Shown here: positions 49,144-57,585 of the stretch, piece by piece
Numbering within the stretch: position 1 is the stretch's first letter
Layout: each line of letters starts with the position of its first letter
NCBI GenBank assembly: GCA_019187495.1
Contig: JABAQN010000029.1
Coordinates: 93,358 to 157,357 of the forward strand
DNA from: Steroidobacteraceae bacterium
GTDB taxonomy: Bacteria; Pseudomonadota; Gammaproteobacteria; Steroidobacterales; Steroidobacteraceae
Length of the DNA: 64,000 bases
Direction of reading: 5' to 3'
Notes under the pieces: model-generated
Databases searched by the model: none
What the model saw: only the letters and a program-made list of their open reading frames with translations
Told to the model about the DNA's origin: nothing
Program-made: the position numbers and the translations under genes

Positions 49144-51219
49144 ATGCGAACAATCAACCTCGGGCGCACGCGGATTGCGCTCACGGCGACAATTTCACTG
49201 CTCCTGTGCATGCCTGCACGAGCCGAAGTCCGGGAGGTGCCCGACGACGATCCGCTGCGGGAGGTAATCGTGACGGCACCACGGATGCAGTCGCCGCTAC
49301 AGACGGTGCTCAACGCAAAGGCGCCTCGACAGCCGCTGCCGGCCCATGACGGCGCGGACTACCTGAAGACCGTGGCCGGTTTTTCCGTGGTCCGCAAGGG
49401 TGGAACGGACGGCGACCCGGTGTTTCGCGGCATGGCCGCCTCGCGCATCAACCTGCTGCTCGACGGCGAGCAGATCCTCGGCGGATGCGGCCAGCGCATG
49501 GATCCCCCGACCGCCTACGTGTTTCCGGAAAGCTACGACCGCATCGTCATCATCAAGGGCCCCCAGACCGTGCGGCATGGCCCCGGCAACTCGGCCGCGA
49601 CCGTGCTCTTCGAGCGCGACGCACCACGCTTCGATGAGCGCGCCACCCGATGGCACGCCGGTGTGCTGGCCGCGGACGCCGAACGCAGCGATCTGGTCGC
49701 CGATTTCGCCGCCGGCAATGACACCGTCCAGGCGCGCCTTTCCGGCACGCGAGCCGAAGCGGGCGACTACGCAGACGGCGCCGGGCGCTCCGTGCACGCC
49801 GAATACATGAGATGGAGCGCGAACGCGGAACTGGGCTGGACGCCGGATGCAGACACCCGTATCGCCCTCACGGCCGCGCGCAGCGATGGCGAGGCCGCCT
49901 ACGCGGATCGGGCAATGGACGGTACGGAATTCGCGCGCGACAACGTCGGACTGCGGCTCGAGCGCGAGCATCCCGGCGCAGCCGTCCACCGCTTCGAAGC
50001 GCAGGTCTTCTACAACTACATCGACCATGTCATGGACAACTACTCCCTGCGCACTTTCACTCCGTCCGTGATGATGCCGAATCGCGCCGCGAGCAACCCG
50101 GATCGCAGAACGATCGGTGGCCGCGTCACGCTCGAAGTCGGACTGCGGGAGAGTCGGCGGGCGACGGTCGGCGTCGACGCACAGGAGAACGTCCACAGGA
50201 TCCGCTCGACGGCCAACCAGACGCTGGTCCCCTATGGAACACTCGCGCGCATCGAAGACGGCCGCTTCCGCAATGCCGGGCTGTTCGGCGAACTCGTGTG
50301 GCCGCTCGGCGGGTCGCAACGCATCGTGGGCGGCGCACGTTTCGACCGCTGGGAAGCACGCGACCTGCGGGCCCGCATCACCCTCGGCATGACAGAGGTC
50401 GCCAACCCGACGGCCGGTGAAGTGCGCACGAGCTGGCTGCCCGGCGGGTTCGGCCGCTGGGAGCGCGAGCTCGCGACGCGGCCCGCGACGATATACGCCG
50501 GCATCGGTCACGTTGCGCGCTTCCCCGACTACTGGGAACTGCTCCCGGCCGGCCGCGAGAGCACCGGTTCCGTGAGCGCGTTTCACACGCAACCGGAGAA
50601 GACGACTCAGCTCGATGCCGGATTGATCTACCGCGCGGCGCGGCTCGAACTGTCGCTGGCGACGTTCTACAGCCGCATCGACGACTACATCCTGGTCGAG
50701 TCGAAGTTTCCGAAGGGGATGCGACGCGTGAGCGTGACGCGCAATGTCGACGCGACGACGATTGGGGCCGAGGTGGATGGCGCATTCGTGCTCGGCCGCG
50801 GCTGGAAGCTCACGGGCTCGATCGCCTATACGCGGGGTGAGAACGAAACCGATGATGCACCCCTCGCCCGGATCGCGCCTCTCGAAGCCCGCCTCGGGAT
50901 CAACTACCAGCACGGAGCATGGACGTTCGGCGCACTGGCGCGCGCCGTGAGCGACCAGGAACGCTTTGCGCTCGACCAGGGTGACGTCGTCGGCCAGGAT
51001 CTCGGTCGCACCGACGGCTTCGCGACCATGGCGCTGAATGTCTCGTGGCGCTCGAGACGCGGTCTGTCGATCACCGCCGGCGCCGACAATCTCTTCGACC
51101 GGCTCCACGCCGAACACTTGAGTCGCGGCGGGGCGATGCTCGCCGGATACACGCAGACGACACGAGTCAACGAGGCCGGGCGGACCCTGTGGCTGCGGAT
51201 TGCGGCGGGTTCCGATTGA
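49144..51219 (+). CDS. oprC: TonB-dependent copper receptor (OprC/NosA type)
   Basis: A 691-aa outer-membrane receptor. Signal peptide (to about ARA, residue 26), TonB-box-like REVIVTAPR, plug domain with FRGMAASRINLLLDGEQILGGCGQRMDPPTAYVFPESYDR (given by position, about 95-134) and a beta-barrel ending in an aromatic-poor terminus. The GGCG-x-RMDPPTAY element marks the copper-receptor subfamily. NosA of denitrifiers supplies copper for N2O reductase; here the neighbouring need could be NirK. Start ATG follows GGGAG. Confidence 0.88.
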   Translation: MRTINLGRTRIALTATISLLLCMPARAEVREVPDDDPLREVIVTAPRMQSPLQTVLNAKAPRQPLPAHDGADYLKTVAGFSVVRKGGTDGDPVFRGMAASRINLLLDGEQILGGCGQRMDPPTAYVFPESYDRIVIIKGPQTVRHGPGNSAATVLFERDAPRFDERATRWHAGVLAADAERSDLVADFAAGNDTVQARLSGTRAEAGDYADGAGRSVHAEYMRWSANAELGWTPDADTRIALTAARSDGEAAYADRAMDGTEFARDNVGLRLEREHPGAAVHRFEAQVFYNYIDHVMDNYSLRTFTPSVMMPNRAASNPDRRTIGGRVTLEVGLRESRRATVGVDAQENVHRIRSTANQTLVPYGTLARIEDGRFRNAGLFGELVWPLGGSQRIVGGARFDRWEARDLRARITLGMTEVANPTAGEVRTSWLPGGFGRWERELATRPATIYAGIGHVARFPDYWELLPAGRESTGSVSAFHTQPEKTTQLDAGLIYRAARLELSLATFYSRIDDYILVESKFPKGMRRVSVTRNVDATTIGAEVDGAFVLGRGWKLTGSIAYTRGENETDDAPLARIAPLEARLGINYQHGAWTFGALARAVSDQERFALDQGDVVGQDLGRTDGFATMALNVSWRSRRGLSITAGADNLFDRLHAEHLSRGGAMLAGYTQTTRVNEAGRTLWLRIAAGSD

Positions 51220-51249
51220 ACTCGCCGCCGGCGGCGGGCCGCGCGGTCA

Positions 51250-52107
51250 TCACGTGGCGCTACGGTCGACCTGCAGATTGTCGATGAGGCGCGCCTTGCC
51301 GAGCCGCGCCGCCGCGAGCACGACGAGTTCGCGATCAGCCGGGACCGGCGGCTCGAGATCGAGCCGGCGACGAACGGTGAAGTAGTCGACCTGCATCCCC
51401 TGCGCGGCGAGCCGCGCGGCGCCGGCATGCTCGAGCGCAGCCAGGTCCGCCGCGCCGGTCGCGAGTGCACTCGCGGCCTCGGCGAGCGCCGCATGGATCG
51501 CGGGCGCAACCGCCCGCTCCGCCTCGGCCAGGTACTGGTTGCGCGAGCTCATCGCGAGCCCGTCCGGCTCGCGCACGGTCGGTGCACCGATGATCGTGAT
51601 CGGGAAACACAGGTCGGCCGCCATCCGGCGGATCACGACGAGTTGCTGGAAATCCTTCTCGCCGAAAATCGCGACATCCGGCTGCACGATGTTGAAGAGC
51701 TTCGCGACGACGGTCGCGACCCCGTCGAAATGACCGGGGCGGAAGGCGCCGCACAGCATCGTCGAAATCTCCGGCACTTCCACCCGGGTCGGCGGCGTCG
51801 CGCCCTGCGCATACATCTCGCCCACGTCCGGCATGAACATCAGGTCGCAGCCGGCCGCCGCGAGCATCTCGGCATCACGCGCCGGGGTGCGCGGGTAGTG
51901 CGTGAAATCCTCGTTCGGGCCGAACTGCATCGGATTGACGAAAATGCTCGCGATGAAGCGCCCGCCATGGCGCCGCGCGAGTTCGATCAGGCTGATGTGC
52001 CCGGCGTGCAGGTTGCCCATCGTCGGCACGAAGGCGATGCGCTCGCCCGCGCGCCGCCAGGCGAGCACGCGCGCGCGCACGTCCGCGATGTGCGTGACCG
52101 TCTGCAT
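51250..52107 (-). CDS. panC: Pantothenate synthetase
   Basis: A 285-aa enzyme joining pantoate and beta-alanine with ATP. The adenylation motif PTMGNLHAGHISL is near 29-41; FVNPMQFGPNEDF, FGEKDFQQL and SSRNQYL follow. ATG at 52107 is chosen at the family start (MQTV). It is 4 nt after panB and convergent with the copper receptor. Confidence 0.96.
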   Translation of the reverse strand: MQTVTHIADVRARVLAWRRAGERIAFVPTMGNLHAGHISLIELARRHGGRFIASIFVNPMQFGPNEDFTHYPRTPARDAEMLAAAGCDLMFMPDVGEMYAQGATPPTRVEVPEISTMLCGAFRPGHFDGVATVVAKLFNIVQPDVAIFGEKDFQQLVVIRRMAADLCFPITIIGAPTVREPDGLAMSSRNQYLAEAERAVAPAIHAALAEAASALATGAADLAALEHAGAARLAAQGMQVDYFTVRRRLDLEPPVPADRELVVLAAARLGKARLIDNLQVDRSAT

Positions 52108-52111
52108 GGTG

Positions 52112-52942
52112 TCAGGTGAAGCCGTGCTCCCGGCCGGGGTAGCTGCCGTCCCTGACGGCGCGCACATAGGCGCGCGCGGCCTCGAGATTGTTCCCGGCAC
52201 CCTCCATGAAATTCCTGACGAAACGCGGCTTGCGCCCGCTCGTGATGTCGAGGATGTCGTAGAGCACGAGGATCTGGCCGTCGGTCGCGGGCCCGGCTCC
52301 GATGCCGATCACCGGCACCTCGAGCGCCGCGGTGATCTCGGCGCCGAGTTCGTTCGGAATGCACTCGAGCAGGATGATGTCTGCGCCGGCCGCCTCGAGC
52401 GCCTTCGCGCTCTCGAGCATGCGGCGCGCGGCCTGCTCGCCCCGGCCCTGCACCCGAAAGCCGCCGGTCTTGTGCACGGACTGGGGCTTCAGACCGAGGT
52501 GCGCGCACACCGCGATGTCGTGCTTGGCGAGGAACTCGACGATCTCGATCTGGCCCGCGCCGCTTTCGAGCTTGACCATCTCGGCGCCGCCCTCCTGCAT
52601 CAGCCGCACCGAGTTCTCGAGCGCGCGCTCCTTCGACGGGTAGCTCATGAACGGCAGGTCGGCCATCAGGAACGGCCGGTGCACGCCGCGGGATACCGCA
52701 CGGCAGTGGTACACGATGTCGTCCATCGTGACCGGCACGGTGGTGTCGTGCCCCTGGATCACCATGCCGAGCGAATCGCCGACCAGGATCACATCGACAT
52801 CCGCGATATCGAGCAGCACCGCGAAGCTCGCGTCGTAGCAGGTGAGGCACGCGATCTTTTCCCGCTCGCGCTTCATCTTGTCGAGGGTCGACAGTGACAC
52901 CGGGACACGGGCCGAATCGCGCAATTCGAGGTGCGTGTACAT
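52112..52942 (-). CDS. panB: Ketopantoate hydroxymethyltransferase
   Basis: A 276-aa enzyme of pantothenate synthesis transferring a hydroxymethyl group from methylene-THF to ketoisovalerate. LTCYDASFAVLLDIADVD, GDSLGMVIQGHDTTVPVTMDD, and GIGAGPATDGQILVLYDIL are intact. Adjacent to panC, as usual. Confidence 0.96.
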   Translation of the reverse strand: MYTHLELRDSARVPVSLSTLDKMKREREKIACLTCYDASFAVLLDIADVDVILVGDSLGMVIQGHDTTVPVTMDDIVYHCRAVSRGVHRPFLMADLPFMSYPSKERALENSVRLMQEGGAEMVKLESGAGQIEIVEFLAKHDIAVCAHLGLKPQSVHKTGGFRVQGRGEQAARRMLESAKALEAAGADIILLECIPNELGAEITAALEVPVIGIGAGPATDGQILVLYDILDITSGRKPRFVRNFMEGAGNNLEAARAYVRAVRDGSYPGREHGFT

Positions 52943-52957
52943 CCGGGGAAGTGTGCC

Positions 52958-53614
52958 CTAAATCGCCACGTGGCGCATCGGATTGAAGTACTGGCGACCC
53001 TTGCGCACGCGGGCGATCGCCGCGAGCAGCTCGCGGAAATCCGCCGGGTTCGAAATCGGGTCCATCACGGCGGCATTGACGATCAGCAGCGGCGCGTCGC
53101 TGTAGGCGTGAAAGAACCGCGCGTAGGCCTCGTTCAGCCGCTCGAGATAGCCGCGCTCGATCAGCTGCTCGTGGCTGATGCGGCGCTTCGCGATCCGTTC
53201 GAGCAGGACATCGGCGGGCGCCTGCAGGTACAGCACGAGGTCGGGCCTCGGCGCTTCGATCGCGAGGCGTGCATGGACCTGCTCGTACAGCGCGAACTCC
53301 GCCGCATCGAGGTTCAGCTGTGCGAAGAGCCGGTCTTTCGCGAAGAGGTAATCCGCGACCCGCACCGCGCAGAACAGGTCCTGCTGGTTGAGCGCCGCCT
53401 GCTGCTGCGCGCGCTGGAAGAGGAAATGCAGCTGGGCCGGGAATGCGCCGGCGCGCGGGTTGCGATAGAAGCGTTCGAGGAACGGGTTTTCGTCGGCGCG
53501 CTCGAGCACGAGGCTCGCATCGAGCTCCGCCGCGAGCCTGCGCGCGAGGCTCGTCTTGCCGACGCCGATCGGGCCCTCGACGACGATGTAGCGATGGGAC
53601 GCCGGCGCGCTCAT
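52958..53614 (-). CDS. Deoxynucleoside kinase
   Basis: A 218-aa dNK-family kinase with P-loop VEGPIGVGKTSLARRL (about 12-27), catalytic ENPFLERFY region, and the arginine-containing RIAKRRISHEQLIERGYLERLN lid. Predicted to phosphorylate deoxyadenosine or deoxyguanosine. It overlaps folK by 4 nt and precedes panB, a common gammaproteobacterial order. Confidence 0.9.
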   Translation of the reverse strand: MSAPASHRYIVVEGPIGVGKTSLARRLAAELDASLVLERADENPFLERFYRNPRAGAFPAQLHFLFQRAQQQAALNQQDLFCAVRVADYLFAKDRLFAQLNLDAAEFALYEQVHARLAIEAPRPDLVLYLQAPADVLLERIAKRRISHEQLIERGYLERLNEAYARFFHAYSDAPLLIVNAAVMDPISNPADFRELLAAIARVRKGRQYFNPMRHVAI

Positions 53615-54102
53615 GGCAGGCGCTCGATGCCGTCCGCGGCGACCTGGTCGCGCAGTTCGCGCACCGTGCCCATGCCGGGGATCTCGAGGTCCGGTGCGAT
53701 AGCGGCGAGTGGCAGCAGCACGAACGCGCGCTCGCCGATGCCCGGATGCGGCAATTGCAGCGCCTCCTCCGCAATCCGCTCCCTGCCGAGCACGAGCAGG
53801 TCGAGATCGATCGTCCGCGGGCCCCAGCGCACGCGCGCCGGCTCACGCCCGAGCGCACGCTCGATGGCGCGCAGCGTGGCGAACAGCGCGCGGGCATCGA
53901 GCGTCGTCAGGAAACCCGCTGCGCTGTTCACGAAATGCGGCTGCGCGACCGGGCCGAACGGCGGTGTGCGATAGAGCGGCGCGCGCACGAGGCTCGCGAT
54001 GCCGGGCGCGGCTGCCAGACTGTCGAACGCCGCGACGACCAGCCGCACCGAATCGCCGAGGTTGCTGCCGATCCCGACATACGCCGGCCGCCAGGGGATC
54101 AT
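53611..54102 (-). CDS. folK: HPPK, folate pyrophosphokinase
   Basis: A 163-aa enzyme transferring pyrophosphate from ATP to hydroxymethyl-dihydropterin. YVGIGSNLGDS, VNSAAGFLTTL and the signature RWGPRTIDLDLLVLG are present, then LPHPGIGERAFVLLPL. ATG at 54102 overlaps the pcnB stop by 4 nt. Confidence 0.95.
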   Translation of the reverse strand: MIPWRPAYVGIGSNLGDSVRLVVAAFDSLAAAPGIASLVRAPLYRTPPFGPVAQPHFVNSAAGFLTTLDARALFATLRAIERALGREPARVRWGPRTIDLDLLVLGRERIAEEALQLPHPGIGERAFVLLPLAAIAPDLEIPGMGTVRELRDQVAADGIERLP

Positions 54103-55550
54103 GCCGCGGGCTTGGCTCCGCCGCCGCTGCGCCGGCGGCGCCGTGGCCGCCTCGTTCCGCCTGCGCCGCGCGTGCTGCCTCCCGACAGTGCATCGGCGAG
54201 GCGCCCGCGCTCCTCCGGAGCGGCAGCCTGCAATGTCGTCCACCATGCCGCCATGTCGGGCGGCGCGAGACCGAGACCGGCCCGCAGCAGCAACAGGTCA
54301 TAGGCCGCGCGGAAGCGCGGATGCTCGAGCAGGCGCAGCGCACGCCGCCCGCGAGGCTGCTCCAGGCGCGGCTGCAACGCGAACATTTCACGCACGCCGA
54401 GCGAGAAGCGCCGAGGCAGCGCCACGCGCGCCGCCAGCGCGCGAGCGGCGGCATCACATGCATCGAGAATGGCGCCCGATTCGTGCCAGCGGTTCGGCGG
54501 CAGCGCTTCGATCGCCTGCGCGATCGGCCCGTACAGCAGCAGCGCAAAGAGGTACGTGGGCGTGACCGACTTGCCCTCCCGCACGCGCGCATCGGTATTT
54601 TCGAGGCCGCGTTCGAGCAATTGCTCGACGAGGCTGTGCGGGTGGCGCCGGAAATAAGACTCGACAGTCGGCAGCAGCACCTCGAGCAGCCCGAGGCGGC
54701 GCAACTGCGCGAAGCTTGCCGCGCCGTGACCGGCGAGGAACAGCTTCAGCGTCTCGTCGAAGAGGCGTGCGGGCGGCGCCGCGGCGAGCAGTCCCGCGCA
54801 CTCGTGGATCGCGGCCAGCACCGGCGGGTCGATCGTGAAATCGAGCTTTGCCGCGAAGCGCGCCGCGCGCAGCATGCGCACCGGATCCTCGCGAAAGCGC
54901 GTTTCGGGATCGCCGATGACGCGCAGCCGGCGCCCGAGGACATCTTCCAGGCCGCCGACATAGTCCCAGATCGAGTAATCCGCGATGTTGTAGTAGAGCG
55001 CGTTCGCCGTGAAATCGCGCCGCCAGACGTCATCGTCGATCGTGCCGTAGGCATTGTCGCGCAGGATCCGGCCGTGCTCGTCGAGCACATGCGACTCCTC
55101 GCCCTGCGTGTCGGCGACATCGGCGTCGAACTCCTCCGGCTCGCTGAGCTCCGGGCCCTCGCCTTCCTCGGGATCGAGGTCCGCGAGCGGCTCCTCGCCC
55201 TGCGCCGGCGCGCTCGCCGCGCGAAAGGTCGCGACCTCGATGATCTCGCTGCCGAAGAACACGTGCGCGAGGCGGAAGCGCCGGCCGATCAGCCGGCAAT
55301 TGCGGAAGAGGCGCTTGACCTCCTCGGGCAGCGCGTTCGTCGCGACATCGAAATCCTTCGGCGTCCGACCGATCAGCAGGTCGCGGACGCAGCCGCCGAC
55401 CAGGAAACCCTGGAAGCCGGCGTCCTTCAGCCGGTACAGGACGCGCAGCGCGTTGGGGGAGATCTGCGCACGGGAAATGCTGTGGTCGGCGCGGGGCACT
55501 ACCCGGGCGAGGGGCGCCGGGGATTCCACGGGCGCGGCAGGTGAATTCAA
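54099..55550 (-). CDS. pcnB: Poly(A) polymerase I
   Basis: A 483-aa nucleotidyltransferase adding poly(A) tails to RNA. FLVGGCVRDLLIGRTPKDFDVATNA with the GG and D-x-D motifs, RLAHVFFGSEIIEVATFR, RRDFTANALYY, and RMLRAARFAAKLDF are intact; the C-terminus is Arg/Gly-rich. Between EVATFR and the HGRILRDN motif there is an extra acidic segment of about 45 residues. No ATG precedes the family start; TTG at 55550 or GTG at 55529 are the candidates. Confidence 0.92.
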   Translation of the reverse strand: MNSPAAPVESPAPLARVVPRADHSISRAQISPNALRVLYRLKDAGFQGFLVGGCVRDLLIGRTPKDFDVATNALPEEVKRLFRNCRLIGRRFRLAHVFFGSEIIEVATFRAASAPAQGEEPLADLDPEEGEGPELSEPEEFDADVADTQGEESHVLDEHGRILRDNAYGTIDDDVWRRDFTANALYYNIADYSIWDYVGGLEDVLGRRLRVIGDPETRFREDPVRMLRAARFAAKLDFTIDPPVLAAIHECAGLLAAAPPARLFDETLKLFLAGHGAASFAQLRRLGLLEVLLPTVESYFRRHPHSLVEQLLERGLENTDARVREGKSVTPTYLFALLLYGPIAQAIEALPPNRWHESGAILDACDAAARALAARVALPRRFSLGVREMFALQPRLEQPRGRRALRLLEHPRFRAAYDLLLLRAGLGLAPPDMAAWWTTLQAAAPEERGRLADALSGGSTRGAGGTRRPRRRRRSGGGAKPAA

Positions 55551-55566
55551 AGGTGATACATTCCAC

Positions 55567-55594
55567 TTGAGCAGGAAGACAGGGTCCCTATAAT
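55567..55594 (+). promoter_or_regulatory. Promoter of tRNA-Glu
   Basis: TTGAGC (55567-55572) and TATAAT (55589-55594) are 16 nt apart, followed by a GC-rich discriminator (ACCGCGCCC), typical for stringently controlled stable-RNA genes. The tRNA begins 31 nt downstream. The divergent pcnB gene starts close by. Confidence 0.75.
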
Positions 55595-55625
55595 ACCGCG
55601 CCCTCCGGCCAGGCCATGCCACGAC

Positions 55626-55701
55626 GCTCCCTTCGTCTAGAGGCCCAGGACATAGCCCTCTCAAGGCTGTAACACGGGTTCGAATCCCGTAGGGAGCGCC
55701 A
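55626..55701 (+). tRNA. tRNA-Glu, anticodon CTC
   Basis: A 76-nt cloverleaf with 7-bp acceptor stem GCTCCCT/AGGGAGC, discriminator G and encoded CCA. The anticodon stem TAGCC/GGCTG carries loop CTCTCAA, giving anticodon CTC, which reads GAG. The T arm has GGTTCGAATCC. The sequence otherwise follows the tRNA-Glu pattern (TCGTCTAGAGGCCCAGGAC D-arm region). Confidence 0.95.
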
Positions 55702-55758
55702 CAAGATAATGTGCGGCGGATCGCAGGCACGGGCCGGGGGTGCGGCTACAGTCGGCGC

Positions 55759-56460
55759 ATGACCGCCGACCGCTCAAATGGCGCCTCGCGCCGGGCCCAT
55801 GCCCCGCCCGCAGCGACCGCTGACGGGGAGCAACTGCGGCTCCTGCTCGCACGCTGGCGGCAGAGCCTCGAACTGCATGCCCGCTATGTCGGGCTCGACG
55901 ACGCGCACTACCAGCACGTCCAGCCCTGGCCGAAGCACGAGCGCCCGGCGCGCTGGATCATCGATCTTGCACGCGAGCGCGCGGCGTCATTGTCGCGCAT
56001 CGTCGAGCAGCGCGCCGCCGAAGGTGACCGCGCGTTCCTCGAGGCCCTCGAGATGATGGGCTTTCTCGCCAACCTCGCGGGCCTGCAGGGCAACGAGCGG
56101 TTCATTCCGCTCGCCTCGGTCGAGAACGAACGGCGTGAAGTGCTGACCGCGCGGACACGAAGGCCGAAACGCGCGGAGCCCCCGAAACGGGCCGAGCCGG
56201 CACGCGCTGCCGAGGAGCCCACGCGCGAGATGCCGCGCGTTGCCGCCCGTCCGGCGGCGGCGCGCCGCGCGAGCCCGGAAGAGATCGATGCGCGCATCGT
56301 CGACGACGCGCTGCGCCTGCTCGGCTGGGGCCGGCAGTGGCACGAGCTCGGCGACCTGATCGCGCGCCTCGCGGAGCGGCCGGCCGCGGCCGAAGTGCGC
56401 CGCATCCTGCGCGAACACCGCGCGAGCATCGAACGCCGGGCAGGCATCACCGCCGGCTGA
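55759..56460 (+). CDS. Conserved-looking hypothetical protein
   Basis: A 233-aa protein I do not recognise. It has no signal or membrane segment. The N-terminal 100 residues are helical with many Arg and Glu (LLLARWRQSLELHARYVGLDDAHYQHVQPWPKHERPARWIID by position, about 28-70), followed by a Pro/Arg/Ala-rich linker (about 140-175) and a second helical domain (IDARIVDDALRLLGWGRQWHEL). A repeat hairpin follows its stop after 7 nt. Start ATG at 55759 is preferred to one 48 nt earlier. Confidence 0.6.
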   Translation: MTADRSNGASRRAHAPPAATADGEQLRLLLARWRQSLELHARYVGLDDAHYQHVQPWPKHERPARWIIDLARERAASLSRIVEQRAAEGDRAFLEALEMMGFLANLAGLQGNERFIPLASVENERREVLTARTRRPKRAEPPKRAEPARAAEEPTREMPRVAARPAAARRASPEEIDARIVDDALRLLGWGRQWHELGDLIARLAERPAAAEVRRILREHRASIERRAGITAG

Positions 56461-56467
56461 AAAGACC

Positions 56468-56539
56468 TGGTGCCGGGCTTACGGTTGTTCGGTTATTGCG
56501 CTTCGGCGCAATAACCGAACAACCGTAAGCCCGGCACCA
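56468..56539. repeat. 72-nt hairpin repeat, copy 2 (before the ABC operon)
   Basis: Left arm 56468-56501 (34 nt, beginning TGGTGCCGGGCTTACGG) and right arm 56506-56539 are perfect complements, closed by a C(TTCG)G tetraloop. Compared with copy 1 the arms differ at three positions, each compensated on the opposite arm. No T-run follows. It stands 7 nt after the hypothetical gene and about 100 nt before the ABC ATPase gene. Confidence 0.9.
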
Positions 56540-56643
56540 TTTCCCGTCCCCACTCGACACGCCCGCGCCTTCCGCACCAGAATGCCGCTCCCGGCCGGCC
56601 GCTGCGGAACTTTTTCGCGGCTCGCCCATTCAGACGAGACCAT

Positions 56644-57567
56644 ATGATCAAGACCGAGCGGCTGACCAGGCGCTACGAATCAATCACCGCCGTCGAAAAC
56701 GTCTCGTTCGAGGTCAAACCGGGCGAAGTGCTCGGTTTTCTCGGCCCGAACGGCGCCGGCAAGACCACGACCATGCGGATGATCGCGGGCTTCATCGCCC
56801 CCTCGGAGGGCACCGCGAGCATCTGCGGGCACGATATCGAGCGCGAGCCGCTCGCGGCGAAGGCCGCGCTCGGCTACCTGCCCGAGGGCGCGCCGAGCTA
56901 CGGTGAAATGAGCGTGCGCGGCTTCCTCGGCTTCATCGCCGACCTGCGCGGCCTCGAAGGCGCTGCGCGCCGCACGCGACTCGAACGCGTGATCGACCGC
57001 CTCGCCCTCGGCAGCGTCGCGGCGCAGACCATCGACACGCTGTCGAAGGGCTTTCGCCGGCGCGTCGGCATCGCCCAGGCGATCCTGCACGATCCACCGG
57101 TGCTGGTGCTCGACGAGCCGACCGACGGGCTCGACCCGAACCAGAAGCACGAGGTGCGCGCGCTGATCAACGAAATGGCGGCCGAAAAGACCATCGTCGT
57201 CTCGACCCATATCCTCGAGGAGGTCGACGCGGTCTGCACCCGCGCGATCATCATCGCGCGCGGCCGTATCGTCGCCGACGACACGCCGCAGGGCCTCGCC
57301 GCGCGATCGCGCTACCACAATGCGGTGACGTTGCGGCTCGAGCGCGCGGAACAAATGCCCGCGGCGCGCGCGGCGCTCACGGCGCTGCCGCAGGTCGCAG
57401 GCGTCGAGGTCGACGGGCAGCTGCCGAAGCTCACGGCGCTGCCGCGGGACGGCGCGCCGCTGCTCGCCGAGGTGAATGCGCTCGCGGCGCGCGAACACAT
57501 CGCGCTGCAATCGCTCGAGCTCGAAGCGGGCCGCCTCGACGAGGTGTTCCGCAGCATCACGGCCTGA
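56644..57567 (+). CDS. ABC transporter ATPase (GldA-like)
   Basis: A 307-aa ATP-binding subunit: Walker A GPNGAGKTT (about 37-45), signature LSKGFRRRVG, Walker B VLVLDEPTDGLDPNQ and switch His in STHILEEVD. The C-terminal 80 residues are a regulatory extension. It heads a four-gene Gld-type operon. Substrate unknown. Confidence 0.92.
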   Translation: MIKTERLTRRYESITAVENVSFEVKPGEVLGFLGPNGAGKTTTMRMIAGFIAPSEGTASICGHDIEREPLAAKAALGYLPEGAPSYGEMSVRGFLGFIADLRGLEGAARRTRLERVIDRLALGSVAAQTIDTLSKGFRRRVGIAQAILHDPPVLVLDEPTDGLDPNQKHEVRALINEMAAEKTIVVSTHILEEVDAVCTRAIIIARGRIVADDTPQGLAARSRYHNAVTLRLERAEQMPAARAALTALPQVAGVEVDGQLPKLTALPRDGAPLLAEVNALAAREHIALQSLELEAGRLDEVFRSITA

Positions 57568-57585
57568 GTATCGGGAGGGAGGCTC

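Noticed and set aside
51220..51249. GC-rich inverted repeat between the copper receptor and panC
   Set aside because: Short, pure CG repeat without T-run; likely chance in such composition.
55551..55730. Upstream extension of pcnB giving a YGIRTRVTALRG-like N-terminus
   Set aside because: That stretch is the antisense of the tRNA-Glu gene, a known source of false protein starts.
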